A stretch of DNA of 64,000 bases from VRUE01 sp963788975 (GTDB lineage: Bacteria; Actinomycetota; Thermoleophilia; Solirubrobacterales; 70-9): contig CAWBIJ010000004.1 in NCBI GenBank assembly GCA_963788975.1, forward strand, positions 1,426,001 to 1,490,000. Reading direction: 5' to 3'. Positions 41,218-49,567 of the stretch are shown here, piece after piece. Under the pieces are notes generated by a model, which had not been told where the DNA came from, did no database searches, and saw only the letters and a list, made by a program, of their open reading frames with translations. The position numbers and the translations under genes are program-made. Position 1 is the stretch's first letter, and every line of letters begins with the position of its first letter.

Positions 41218-42297
41218 ATGCGGACTAGGACCACAATGCTCACGGTGCTGGTGCTGGCAGCCATGCTGGCCGCCGGTGCGGCGACGGCGCAGGCTCGCCT
41301 GCCGCGCGACTTCTTCGGGGTGGTGCCGCAGACGGTGCTGAGCGCTGCAGATACCGATCGGATGAGGTCCGGTGGCCTCGACGTCGCCCGGGTCCCCGTG
41401 ATCTGGCGCTCGGTACAGCCCTCGCCCCGCTCCGGCTACGACTGGAGCGGAGTCGACCAGGTGGTCGCAGCGACCGCGCGGTCCCGTCTCGACCTGCTCC
41501 CATTCCTCTACGGGACCCCGGGCTGGCTCGCCCGCGAGACGAAGATGCCGATCGACAGTGCTCGCCAGCGCCGCGAATGGGCGGCGTTCCTGCGCGCCGC
41601 GGTCGAACGCTACGGCCTCGGCGGCCAGTTCTGGCTCGAGCACGGCCGCGACTCCGGCGACTTCGTCCCGCCCCGCCCCGTCCGGCGCTGGCAGATCTGG
41701 AACGAGCCGAACTTCTTCTACTTCGCCACCCCCGCCTCGCCGGGGCGCTACGCGCGCCTGCTGAAGCTCTCGCACCAGATGATCGCGCGCACCGATCCGC
41801 GCGCGGAAGTGATCCTCGGCGGCCTCTTCGGCAATCCCAAGGAGCGTCCGCCGCGGGCCATGGACGCGACCGACTTCCTCGACCGCCTCTACGCGGTGCG
41901 GGGGATCAAGCAGAGCTTCGACGGCGTCGCCCTGCATCCCTACGCTGCGAGCGCGGCTGAGCTGCGCAGGCTGACCGAGGCGCTGCGCGGAGTGATCGTC
42001 CGCAACCGCGATCGCCGCACCGGTCTGTACCTGACCGAGATCGGCTGGGGCTCGCAGCGCAACCCCCGCCGCGTCGCCTTCGAGGTCGGCCTGAGAGAGC
42101 AGGCGCGCGAACTGCGCAGCGCTTACGGCTACCTGATCGGCAACCAGGGCCGGCTCAACCTGAAGCAGGTCCACTGGTTCAGCTGGAAGGACATCCGGGG
42201 AGCCTGCAACTTCTGCGACTCGGTCGGCCTCTTCCGCAGCGGCGCCCGCTTCAAGCCCAAGCCCGCCTGGCACGCGCTGGTCCGCCTCGCCCGCTAG
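41218..42297 (+). CDS. Secreted clan-A glycoside hydrolase-like protein, copy 1
   Basis: 359 residues; signal peptide 1-26. TIM-barrel with 'FFGVVPQTVLSAADTDRMRS', acid/base Glu in 'RRWQIWNEPNFFYF' and probable nucleophile Glu in 'LYLTEIGWGSQRNP', plus 'GVALHPYAAS' and the C-terminal 'ACNFCDSVGLFRSGARFKPK'. WNEPN and TEIGW place it near GH5/GH39-type enzymes such as PslG, which cut or process exopolysaccharide. It sits at the edge of the polysaccharide locus. A close paralogue is at 43606. Confidence 0.82.
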   Translation: MRTRTTMLTVLVLAAMLAAGAATAQARLPRDFFGVVPQTVLSAADTDRMRSGGLDVARVPVIWRSVQPSPRSGYDWSGVDQVVAATARSRLDLLPFLYGTPGWLARETKMPIDSARQRREWAAFLRAAVERYGLGGQFWLEHGRDSGDFVPPRPVRRWQIWNEPNFFYFATPASPGRYARLLKLSHQMIARTDPRAEVILGGLFGNPKERPPRAMDATDFLDRLYAVRGIKQSFDGVALHPYAASAAELRRLTEALRGVIVRNRDRRTGLYLTEIGWGSQRNPRRVAFEVGLREQARELRSAYGYLIGNQGRLNLKQVHWFSWKDIRGACNFCDSVGLFRSGARFKPKPAWHALVRLAR

Positions 42298-42330
42298 CCG
42301 GATGTGGCCGTGGCTGGCCTGGAGAGTCGC

Positions 42331-42708
42331 TCAGTCCCAGGTCGCCAGGGCGAGGTGCTTCCTGATCGTCTCGTCGGCGGTCACGAGAGGGGCATCGGCG
42401 ACGATCGCGTGCGCGGCGATCAGGCGGTCGAAGGGGTCGCGCGTCCAGGAGAGATTGACAGCTCTGTCGATCAGATCGGCAAACGAGGCATCTACAACCT
42501 CGAGGCCGATGCTCTGCCTCAGTGCAGCCAGCATCGTGGGCGCCGAATCTCGGGCCTTGCCCACTTCGTGCAGGTATGTCAGCTCGAGGGCCACGAGGGG
42601 GGAGATTCGCGGTGCCCGTTCCTCGAGCAGGGCACGGACGGGCTCGGGAAGCCGCTCCGCAAGGCCCGCATACAGCCAAAGAGCGATATGGGTGTCAATA
42701 AGGATCAG
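42331..42708 (-). CDS. vapC: VapC-like PIN-domain toxin
   Basis: 125 residues if started at CTG 42708, where the PIN opening 'LILIDTHIALWLYAG' begins; no ATG/GTG/TTG is available in frame there, and starting at GTG 42594 would delete the first catalytic Asp. Acidic PIN residues: Asp in 'LIDTH', Glu in 'ALEL', Asp in 'TRDPFDRLIAAHA' and Asp in 'VTADE'. Overlaps the antitoxin stop by 14 bases, the usual coupling in VapBC. Site-specific RNase toxin by family. Confidence 0.82.
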   Translation of the reverse strand: MILIDTHIALWLYAGLAERLPEPVRALLEERAPRISPLVALELTYLHEVGKARDSAPTMLAALRQSIGLEVVDASFADLIDRAVNLSWTRDPFDRLIAAHAIVADAPLVTADETIRKHLALATWD

Positions 42709-42928
42709 GGTTCCACTCCGAGGACCAGTCGATGTGGATCAGCTCGTCAGGGTCGCCTACGATCGCGCCCTCGCGGCGCGGTAGGCGATCCCAGATCGAC
42801 TGCTCTTCCTTCGGGGCGATGACGAGGGTTTTCCCGTTGCGTTCGATCTCCAGCGGTTGCCCGGTCTCCAGAACCTCGTCGAGCAACCGATAGACGTTGG
42901 CGCGCAGTTTCGAAGCGCTGACTGCCAT
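42695..42928 (-). CDS. vapB: Phd/YefM-type antitoxin
   Basis: 77 residues. 'MAVSASKLRANVYRLLDEVL' and 'ETGQPLEIERNGKTLVIAP' are the Phd/YefM DNA-binding N-domain; the acidic C-terminus wraps the toxin. Upstream, a 10-bp perfect inverted repeat (42943-42952/42971-42980) starts 15 bases before the ATG and is the obvious autoregulatory site. Confidence 0.85.
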   Translation of the reverse strand: MAVSASKLRANVYRLLDEVLETGQPLEIERNGKTLVIAPKEEQSIWDRLPRREGAIVGDPDELIHIDWSSEWNPDPY

Positions 42929-42942
42929 GTGGCCTCCGTAAG

Positions 42943-42980
42943 AATCGTACGTACGTATTCAGATCTATCAGTACGTACGA
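42943..42980. promoter_or_regulatory. Operator of the VapBC module
   Basis: ATCGTACGTA and its exact inverted copy TACGTACGAT, 18 bases apart, just upstream of the antitoxin start. Consistent with conditional-cooperativity type autoregulation known for such modules. Confidence 0.65.
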
Positions 42981-43109
42981 TACCAGCGACCGGTGGCGGC
43001 AAGGTTGTGAGCCCCGTCCTTGCACTCCTGGCGTCATCGAGGCGACGCTACCGGCTCTCTTCCGACGGGATGTGCGCATGGCGAGACGATTCAGGAAAGA
43101 ATCAGTGCC

Positions 43110-43577
43110 GTGAGCCGCCGCGACCAGATCAAGCTGAGCGACGCGGAGCTGCTGGAGCTACTCGAGGGGGAGCGGATCGCGGTCGTCTCCAGCCTCGGCC
43201 CGCGCGGCTGGCCGCACTCGATGCCGCTGTGGTTCGTGCCCCGCGACGGCGAGGTCTGGATTTGGACCTACGCCAAATCGCAGAAGGTGCGCAACCTGGA
43301 GCGCGACCCGCGGGCAACCGTGCTGGTCGAGACTGGCCACGAGTACAGCGAGCTTCGCGGCGTCATGGTCGAGGCCGAGGCGGAGATCCACCGCGATCCT
43401 GAGACGGTCCTCGGCTTCGCCGAAGAGCTGACCCTGCGCTACGCCGAGGGAATCTCCTCGGTCGAGGGCGACGCCAAGGCGGCGCTGGAGGCGCAGGCGC
43501 CGAAGCGCGTCGCGATCCATTTCAGGCCGTTGCGGGTTGCTACCTGGGATCACCGCAAGCTGGGTGGGTCCTACTGA
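43110..43577 (+). CDS. PPOX-class (flavin/F420 split-barrel) oxidoreductase
   Basis: 155 residues from GTG 43110. 'LLEGERIAVVSSLGPRGWPH', 'MPLWFVPRDGEVWIWTYAKS', 'KVRNLERDPRATVLVETG' and 'YSELRGVMVEAEAEI' are the split-barrel FMN/F420-binding folds of the pyridoxamine 5'-phosphate oxidase superfamily; the length matches F420-dependent PPOX members. Substrate unknown. Between VapBC and the second glycosidase. Confidence 0.85.
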   Translation: MSRRDQIKLSDAELLELLEGERIAVVSSLGPRGWPHSMPLWFVPRDGEVWIWTYAKSQKVRNLERDPRATVLVETGHEYSELRGVMVEAEAEIHRDPETVLGFAEELTLRYAEGISSVEGDAKAALEAQAPKRVAIHFRPLRVATWDHRKLGGSY

Positions 43578-43605
43578 GCCGCTAGCTTTTCGGCCCGCCA
43601 CACGA

Positions 43606-44760
43606 GTGAAGCCCGCGAAGAAGACACCGATCCTGCTGCTCGCGCTGGTCGCGGCGCTGGTCTGCTGCGCGATCGTCGCGCTCCCGGTCGCGACGAGCGG
43701 CGCGCCGGCCCAGACCAGTGCCAGGCCCTCGCCGGCTTTCTTCGGCATCGCGCCGCAGACGCCGCTGGTGAATCGCGACTTGGAATACATGCGATCGGCA
43801 AAGATCGGGGTGATCCGCCTGCCCTTCCTCTGGCACCTGATCCAGCCGACGTCGCAGCGAACCTACGACTGGAGCAGCATCGACCCGGTGATGGAAATGG
43901 TCGCTCGCAACGGCTTGCGCGTTCTGCCGTTCCTCTTCGGCACGCCGCGTTGGCTGGCGCGCAAAGAACAGACGTTGCCGATCGACAGCGTACGGGCGCG
44001 GTCCGCCTGGGTCGCCTTCGTCAAGGCCGCGGCCGAACGCTACGGGCCCGGGGGCGCCTTCTGGGCCGAAAGGGCGCCGGGAGGCGTCACCCCCAACTAC
44101 ACGCCGGTGATCGCGCGCCCGCTGCCAATCCGCGCCTGGCAGGTCTGGAACGAGGCCAACTTCTTCTACTTCGCCTTCCCAGTCTCGCCCAGCCGCTACG
44201 CCCGCCTGCTGAAGCTGACCCAGCCGGCGATCAAGTCAGTCGACCGCGGCGCCGAAGTGATCCTCTCCGGTCTCTTCGGCGACCCCGACGAGGGAGGCAG
44301 GAAAGGAATGGATGCGGCCGACTTCCTCGACGCGGTCTACCGCTCGCCCGGCATCAAGTCACGCTTCGATGCCATCGCGCTGCACCCCTACGCCTTCCAT
44401 GTCGAGGATCTCGAAGAACTGACCGAGGAGATCCGCGAAGTCGCTGTCGAGAACCGCGACCCTCGCGCTCGCCTGCACATCACCGAGATGGGCTGGGGTT
44501 CGCAGAACGACCCCCACATCGTCGCTTTCGAGCAGGGGATCATGGGTCAGGTGCGGGAACTGCGCGAGGCCTACCGCTACCTGATCGACAACCGGGGTCG
44601 CCTCAACCTGAAGAGCACCTACTGGTACTCCTGGAAGGACCTGCGCGGCTCGTGCAACTTCTGCGACTCGGTCGGGCTCTTCCGCGCTGGGACCGGCTTC
44701 CGGCCGAAGCCAGCCTGGCGTGCCTTCGTCGCCCTCACCGGCGGTCGCCCCCGGCCTTAG
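43606..44760 (+). CDS. Secreted clan-A glycoside hydrolase-like protein, copy 2
   Basis: 384 residues from GTG 43606; signal peptide about 1-33. Paralogue of the 41218 product over its full length: 'FFGIAPQTPL', 'WQVWNEANFFYFAFPVSPSR' with the acid/base Glu, 'LHITEMGWGSQNDPHIVAFE' with the nucleophile Glu, and the identical C-terminal signature 'SCNFCDSVGLFRAG'. WNEPN has become WNEAN, which keeps the catalytic Glu. Followed closely by the polysaccharide glycosyltransferase genes. Confidence 0.82.
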   Translation: MKPAKKTPILLLALVAALVCCAIVALPVATSGAPAQTSARPSPAFFGIAPQTPLVNRDLEYMRSAKIGVIRLPFLWHLIQPTSQRTYDWSSIDPVMEMVARNGLRVLPFLFGTPRWLARKEQTLPIDSVRARSAWVAFVKAAAERYGPGGAFWAERAPGGVTPNYTPVIARPLPIRAWQVWNEANFFYFAFPVSPSRYARLLKLTQPAIKSVDRGAEVILSGLFGDPDEGGRKGMDAADFLDAVYRSPGIKSRFDAIALHPYAFHVEDLEELTEEIREVAVENRDPRARLHITEMGWGSQNDPHIVAFEQGIMGQVRELREAYRYLIDNRGRLNLKSTYWYSWKDLRGSCNFCDSVGLFRAGTGFRPKPAWRAFVALTGGRPRP

Positions 44761-44770
44761 CATCCCGCCG

Positions 44771-45940
44771 ATGAAGCTGCTGCTTGCCACCAACCATCTC
44801 GGCCTTGGCGGCAGCGAGTCATATCTGTTCACCGTCGCCGAGCAGCTCGACCGGCTCGGGCACTCGGCTGCGATCTTCGCGCCGGAACCGGGGGCAGGCG
44901 TGGAGGCGGCTCGCGAGAGGGGTATCGCGGTAGTCGACGAGACGAGACTGGAGGACGATTTCGACGCCGCTCTCGTCCAGGACGCCGGCGTCAGCCTCCT
45001 GCTGGCTGACCGCTTCCCGGCCATCCCGCAGCTGTTCGTCGCCCACAGCGAGAGCTTCGACCTGCAGGCCCCGCCGCAGCTCGATGGCCTTGTCGGCGTG
45101 GTCCTGGCTCTCAACGACCGCGTCGCAGACCGGATGCGCAGCTACGCGACGGGAGTCGAGGTGGTGCGCCTGCGGCAGCCGATCGACACCGAGCGATTCG
45201 TGCCGCAGGCTGAGCTGCCCAAGGTTCCGCGCCGCGCCCTGCTGCTCAGCAACACTCCTCAGGCCGACCGCATGGGGATGCTGGAAGCGGCCTGCGCGAA
45301 GGCCGGGCTCGAGCTGACGCGAGTGGGCGGCTTGGGAGGCGACACCACGGATCCTCGCCCTGCGTTGGCGGGGACAGAGATCGTGATCGGGTACGGCCGC
45401 TCGATCCTGGAGGCGATGGCCTGCGGCCGCGCCGCGTACGTGTACGACTGGCACGGCGGCGATGGCTGGGTCACGACGGAGTCCTATCCCCAGATAGAGG
45501 CGGACGGGATTGGCGGCCGCACCCCCGCCACGACCATCGACGCGACACGGCTGGCGGAGGATCTCCTCCGCTACGAGGCGAGCATGGGACCGGTGAACCA
45601 CGACCTCGTGATGGCCAATCACCGCGCGAACGTCCACGCGCAGGAGCTGGTCGGGCTCTTCGGGCGGCTCGCGAGCCCACCGCCGCGGTCGCGTGCTCCA
45701 CTGGAGGAGATGGCGCGGCTCGTCCGGCTCGAGTGGCGCGCCCGCGGCGACGTGCAGGCGATGGGCCGCGAGACCGCCCGCCTGAACACACTGCTCGGTG
45801 AGAGCGAGCGGCGCGCCCGTGACGCAGAGGAAGCGGCCGCAACCGAGCGGGAGCAAACCCAGCGCGCCTACGAGTCGACGGCGAGCTGGCGCGTAACCCG
45901 TCCTCTGAGGGCGATCAGCCGCTGGCTGGGGCGCGCCTGA
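44771..45940 (+). CDS. GT4-like glycosyltransferase
   Basis: 389 residues from ATG 44771. N-terminal Rossmann opening 'LLLATNHLGLGGSESYLFTV', donor-domain 'IVIGYGRSILEAMACGRAAYVYDW' with the Glu typical of GT-B E-x7-E motifs. The C-terminal 60 residues are a predicted coiled coil ('EMARLVRLEWRARGDVQAM' onward) ending in a basic amphipathic segment, probably for membrane contact. Sugar specificity not readable. Confidence 0.75.
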   Translation: MKLLLATNHLGLGGSESYLFTVAEQLDRLGHSAAIFAPEPGAGVEAARERGIAVVDETRLEDDFDAALVQDAGVSLLLADRFPAIPQLFVAHSESFDLQAPPQLDGLVGVVLALNDRVADRMRSYATGVEVVRLRQPIDTERFVPQAELPKVPRRALLLSNTPQADRMGMLEAACAKAGLELTRVGGLGGDTTDPRPALAGTEIVIGYGRSILEAMACGRAAYVYDWHGGDGWVTTESYPQIEADGIGGRTPATTIDATRLAEDLLRYEASMGPVNHDLVMANHRANVHAQELVGLFGRLASPPPRSRAPLEEMARLVRLEWRARGDVQAMGRETARLNTLLGESERRARDAEEAAATEREQTQRAYESTASWRVTRPLRAISRWLGRA

Positions 45941-45986
45941 CCGAGCGCGCTGCGTTCGGATCGACCCCTACCTATAGGTTGAGCGG

Positions 45987-46815
45987 GTGGGAGACGAGAC
46001 CTCAGCGCCCCCCGATCCCAGCTGCGCCCCAGCGACGCTTTCGCTGGTCATCCCCGCCTACAACGAGGAGGCGCGGCTGCCGGCTCTGCTCAGAGACGTT
46101 GACCACGAGCGCAGCGGCAGCGGTGCGGGAAGCAGGCATGGAACTGTTGGAGGTCCTGATCGTCGACGACGGCAGCGACGACCGCACCCGTGAGATCCTT
46201 CGGGCGGCTGCTGCCCGAGACAGTTGGCTGGAGCCCGTACTCGACTTCGACGAGAATCGCGGCAAGGGTGCGGCTTTCGCCGCCGGTGTCGAGCGGGCGC
46301 GTGGCGAGTACGTCCTGCTCGCGGACGTCGATCTCTCGACCCCACTGGAGGAGTTGCCGAAGTTGACTGCCGCGGTAAGGGAAGGGGCCGACATCGCGAT
46401 CGGCTCGCGGGCGGTGGAGGGCGCTGTGGTCGAGCGCGGGCCCAAGCACCGCAAGCTGACCGGCAGCGCCTTCAATGGCACGGTGCGCCTGCTCACGGGA
46501 CTGCGCCTGAACGACACGCAGAACGGCTTCAAGCTCTTTGATGCCGACGCCGTCCGGCGCCTGGTCCAGGAGCAGACCTGCGCCGGCTTCGCCTTCGACG
46601 TCGAGTTGCTCCTGCGTGCCGACCGGGCTGGACTGCGGATCGATGAGGTGCCCGTTCTCTACCTCCACGATTCGCGCTCGAGCGTACGCGTCGTCTCGGC
46701 CAGTTACTGGATGCTGCGCGACGTCGCCCTTCTTTCATACCGGCTGCGCCGCCGCAGGCCACGCCGCCAGGGCAGCAGCGTGCTATCCGAGCTTCCGGCA
46801 AGCGATTCCGACTGA
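45987..46815 (+). CDS. GT2 glycosyltransferase (dolichyl-phosphate sugar synthase-like), one frameshift near 46108
   Basis: GTG 45987 opens 'SLVIPAYNEEARLPALLRDV' in frame 0; the rest ('AAAAVREAGMELLEVLIVDD' with GSDDRT, 'RGKGAAFAAGVERARGEYVL', 'ADVDLSTPLEEL', 'GSRAVEGAVVERGPKHRKLT', 'DTQNGFKLFDADAVR') is in frame 1 to the TGA at 46813. One extra base around 46103-46109 explains it. The product would be about 275 residues, like Alg5/DPM1-type polyprenyl-phosphate glucosyl- or mannosyltransferases with the DxD-like 'DVDLS' site. Overlaps the convergent methyltransferase gene by 33 bases. Confidence 0.75.
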
Positions 46816-47511
46816 GACGCCGGCCGGGAGCCGGAGGCCGGCCCGGATCAGCATTGCCTCGAAGCGCATGGGCAACGAGAGCGGGCCGTCGAGGAAAGCT
46901 GGAGTTCGCTCCAGGTCGGCCTTCTTGCCGTTTTCTCGTTGCGGCAGGCGCCTTGTCAGCGCGATCGGGGGCAGCAATAGCGAGTTGAAGTAGGTGGCGA
47001 TGCGGGGTTCCCATCCCGCCAGTTCCACCGCCTGGCGCAGGCGTGGCCTCGTGTAGCGACGTTTGTGATGGAGATTGTCGTCCTCCTGGGTCCAAAGCCA
47101 CATGTAGGCGGGGACGGTGAGGACCATGACCCCCTGAGGCGAAGCGACCCGTCGCAGCTCCTTCAGCGCCCGGTCCTCGGCGGCGATGTGCTCGATCACG
47201 TCGGTTGCGGCGATCAGGTCGAAGCTTTCGTCCCCGAAGGGGAGCTCCTCCAGGCCCGCGAGTTGCGTTGAGGGGAAGCCGCGCTCGTGACAGAAGCGCA
47301 CCGCCTCCTCGGAGGGGTCCACTCCGGTGACCTCACCGATTCGGGAGTACCGCCCGAGGTTTCCTCCGGTGCCGCAGCCGGCGTCGAGGATCCGGGGCTG
47401 GATCGGCAGCTCCACCCGGGAGAGCAAGGCCTCGACCACCGCCCAGCGGCCGCGGAACCACCAGTGGCGGTCCTCGACCTCGTAGTGCTCGCGGTAGGCG
47501 TCTCGTCTCAA
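46783..47511 (-). CDS. Class I SAM-dependent methyltransferase
   Basis: 242 residues from TTG 47511 (open frame continues to 47622). 'ILDAGCGTGGNLGRYS' is motif I, then 'VTGVDPSEEAV', 'FDLIAATDVIEHIAAEDRAL' and 'GVMVLTVPAYMWLWTQEDDN' followed by 'HHKRRYTRPRLRQ'. The WLWT..D..H..RRY signature is typical of methyltransferases in polysaccharide or glycolipid loci. C-terminal helices suggest membrane association. Confidence 0.8.
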   Translation of the reverse strand: MRRDAYREHYEVEDRHWWFRGRWAVVEALLSRVELPIQPRILDAGCGTGGNLGRYSRIGEVTGVDPSEEAVRFCHERGFPSTQLAGLEELPFGDESFDLIAATDVIEHIAAEDRALKELRRVASPQGVMVLTVPAYMWLWTQEDDNLHHKRRYTRPRLRQAVELAGWEPRIATYFNSLLLPPIALTRRLPQRENGKKADLERTPAFLDGPLSLPMRFEAMLIRAGLRLPAGVSVGIACRKLG

Positions 47512-47560
47512 GGGCGGCGATCCTTTCAGATGGGAAGTTGGGCCGATATCGTTCCCCGCC

Positions 47561-49552
47561 TTGAGCCGCGCCCCCGCCACGCAACCGGTTGCTCGGGGCC
47601 GGAAATCGGCGTGGCGATCCACCTTGGCCGATCCTGAGGTCCTGGCGGTCCTCCTCTATGCCTTGGTCGCTGCTGGCGCGGCGGTGGCTGCGTACATGAC
47701 CATCTTCACTGTCTGGGCTCCCTATGACGACGAGGGAACTGTGCTCGTGTCTCTGCAGGCATTTGCGGAAGGGGAAACTCTCTACCGGGACGTCTATTCC
47801 CCATATGGCCCCTTCTACTTCGAGCTCTTCGGTGGACTGCTGGCGCTTACGGGTGAGGCGGTCACCACGGACGCGAGCCGCACGACCGTAATCGTCCTCT
47901 GGCTCGTGACCAGCTTCTTTCTGGGCCTTGCCGCGCAGCGCTTGACAGGACGCCCGATGCTGGGCGCGATCGCGATGATGACGGCCTTTGCCTGCCTCTA
48001 CACGCTGGCCGCCGAGCCCATGCACCCGCAGGGCCTCTGTGTCCTCCTGCTGAGTGCGTTCGTCCTGCTCGTCGCTTTCGGCCCGACCGGCCGCCCGGCC
48101 CTTACTGGGGCCGCCGCGGGAGCCTTGCTTGCCGCCCTGTTTCTGACCAAGCTCAACCTCGGCAGCTTCGCGATCGCCGCGCTCGCGCTCGCCGCCGCGC
48201 TCGCGATCGGGCCATTGCGTGCGCGTCGCTGGCTGTCCTGGCCAATCGTTGCAGCGTTCCTGGCCTTGCCAGTGGCGATCGTCGCCCGGGATCTCGATCT
48301 TGGTTGGGTCCGAGATTTCGCTGCCTCGCAGGTTCTGGCAATGGTTGCGATCGTCATCGCCGCGTGGCCATTGGGCCGACCACGTGAGGGCGAGGTGGAC
48401 GATGGCACCCTGCGGTGGATTCGCGGGGCCGCCATCGGCTTCGGCTTCGCCTGCGTGGCGATCGCCACCGTGGTCCTGCTCAACGGGTCTTCGCCATTCG
48501 ATGTCTACGGGGGCGTTGTGACCGAGGCGCTGCGCGTTCGGGACGTGGTCGTAAGCCCGCTCGAGATGTCGTCGACCGTGACTTACTGGGCGATTGCCGC
48601 GGTCGCGGGGGCAACGGCCAGCGTGAGGCTGCGGCGAAAGCAGTGGGAGCATCCAGTTCTCTGGCCGGGGCTGCTGCGGGCGGCTGCCGGCCTCGCAATC
48701 TGGCTGTCGGTCGCCGGGATCGCCATTACTCCCCTCGCGGGGAACCCGGACTCGCTGCCTGCGGTGCTGGCATGGATTGCGACGATTCCCCCGGCAGGAG
48801 CCGAGGAGCCGCCCTACCGGCGCCTGTTGCGGGTGTTGCTACCGGCCCTGGCGGTCGTGCAGGTAATGCAGGTCTACCCGGTGGCCGGCAGCCAGGTGGG
48901 CATCGCGTCCCTGACCTTCGTGCCGGTCGGGGCGCTCTGTCTGGCGGATGCGCTGACGTCGTTCCGGGAGTGGAGCGCTGCTCGCGGCGAGACCGGACTG
49001 AACCGGCTCCGCATCGCGATAACCGTGGGATCGGTCGCTGTCCTCGGGGTTTTTGCGGTCGAAACGATCCTGCGTCCGATCAACAGGCAGTCCGCGGCAT
49101 ACCGCAACCTGCCCACGACCTCCCTTCCGGGGGCCGGCCAGATGCGGTTCCCCTGGGCTGAGGCCGAAAGCTATAGCCGGCTGGTCACCCTCCTGCATCG
49201 ACACGGCTGCAGTGACTTCATCGCCTTGCCGAACATCAACAGCCTCTACCTGTGGTCCGGCATTGAGCCCCCCAGGCCCTACGCGCCCGGAGCGTGGCCC
49301 GGCGCGCTGGACGCAGCCCGCCAGCAGCGCATAGTCGATGACCTGCGGTCGTCGCCGCGCCCGTGTGCGATTCGCAACGATGGGCTTGCTGCGCTCTGGC
49401 TCAGTGGCGCGTCCCCTCCGGACAGGCCCCTGGTCAACTACGTCGTCGATGATTTCCGCCCCGTCGAGGAGGTCGGAGGCTTCGTGTTCATGCTGCCGGC
49501 ACAGGCCCGCCCGGCATCTGAAGAACAGCGTCAAGGCCCACCGGACGCCTGA
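47561..49552 (+). CDS. Polytopic membrane protein, GT-C-like
   Basis: 663 residues from TTG 47561. About ten or eleven hydrophobic helices in residues 25-520, then a soluble C-terminal domain. The first loop after helix 1 reads 'TVWAPYDDEGTVLVSLQAFA' with 'YRDVYSPYGPFYFELFGGLL', acidic residues placed as in GT-C glycosyltransferases that use polyprenyl-linked sugars. No family name I can defend. First of four large membrane proteins in the locus. Confidence 0.7.
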   Translation: MSRAPATQPVARGRKSAWRSTLADPEVLAVLLYALVAAGAAVAAYMTIFTVWAPYDDEGTVLVSLQAFAEGETLYRDVYSPYGPFYFELFGGLLALTGEAVTTDASRTTVIVLWLVTSFFLGLAAQRLTGRPMLGAIAMMTAFACLYTLAAEPMHPQGLCVLLLSAFVLLVAFGPTGRPALTGAAAGALLAALFLTKLNLGSFAIAALALAAALAIGPLRARRWLSWPIVAAFLALPVAIVARDLDLGWVRDFAASQVLAMVAIVIAAWPLGRPREGEVDDGTLRWIRGAAIGFGFACVAIATVVLLNGSSPFDVYGGVVTEALRVRDVVVSPLEMSSTVTYWAIAAVAGATASVRLRRKQWEHPVLWPGLLRAAAGLAIWLSVAGIAITPLAGNPDSLPAVLAWIATIPPAGAEEPPYRRLLRVLLPALAVVQVMQVYPVAGSQVGIASLTFVPVGALCLADALTSFREWSAARGETGLNRLRIAITVGSVAVLGVFAVETILRPINRQSAAYRNLPTTSLPGAGQMRFPWAEAESYSRLVTLLHRHGCSDFIALPNINSLYLWSGIEPPRPYAPGAWPGALDAARQQRIVDDLRSSPRPCAIRNDGLAALWLSGASPPDRPLVNYVVDDFRPVEEVGGFVFMLPAQARPASEEQRQGPPDA

Positions 49553-49567
49553 TACGGTCGCGGACCC

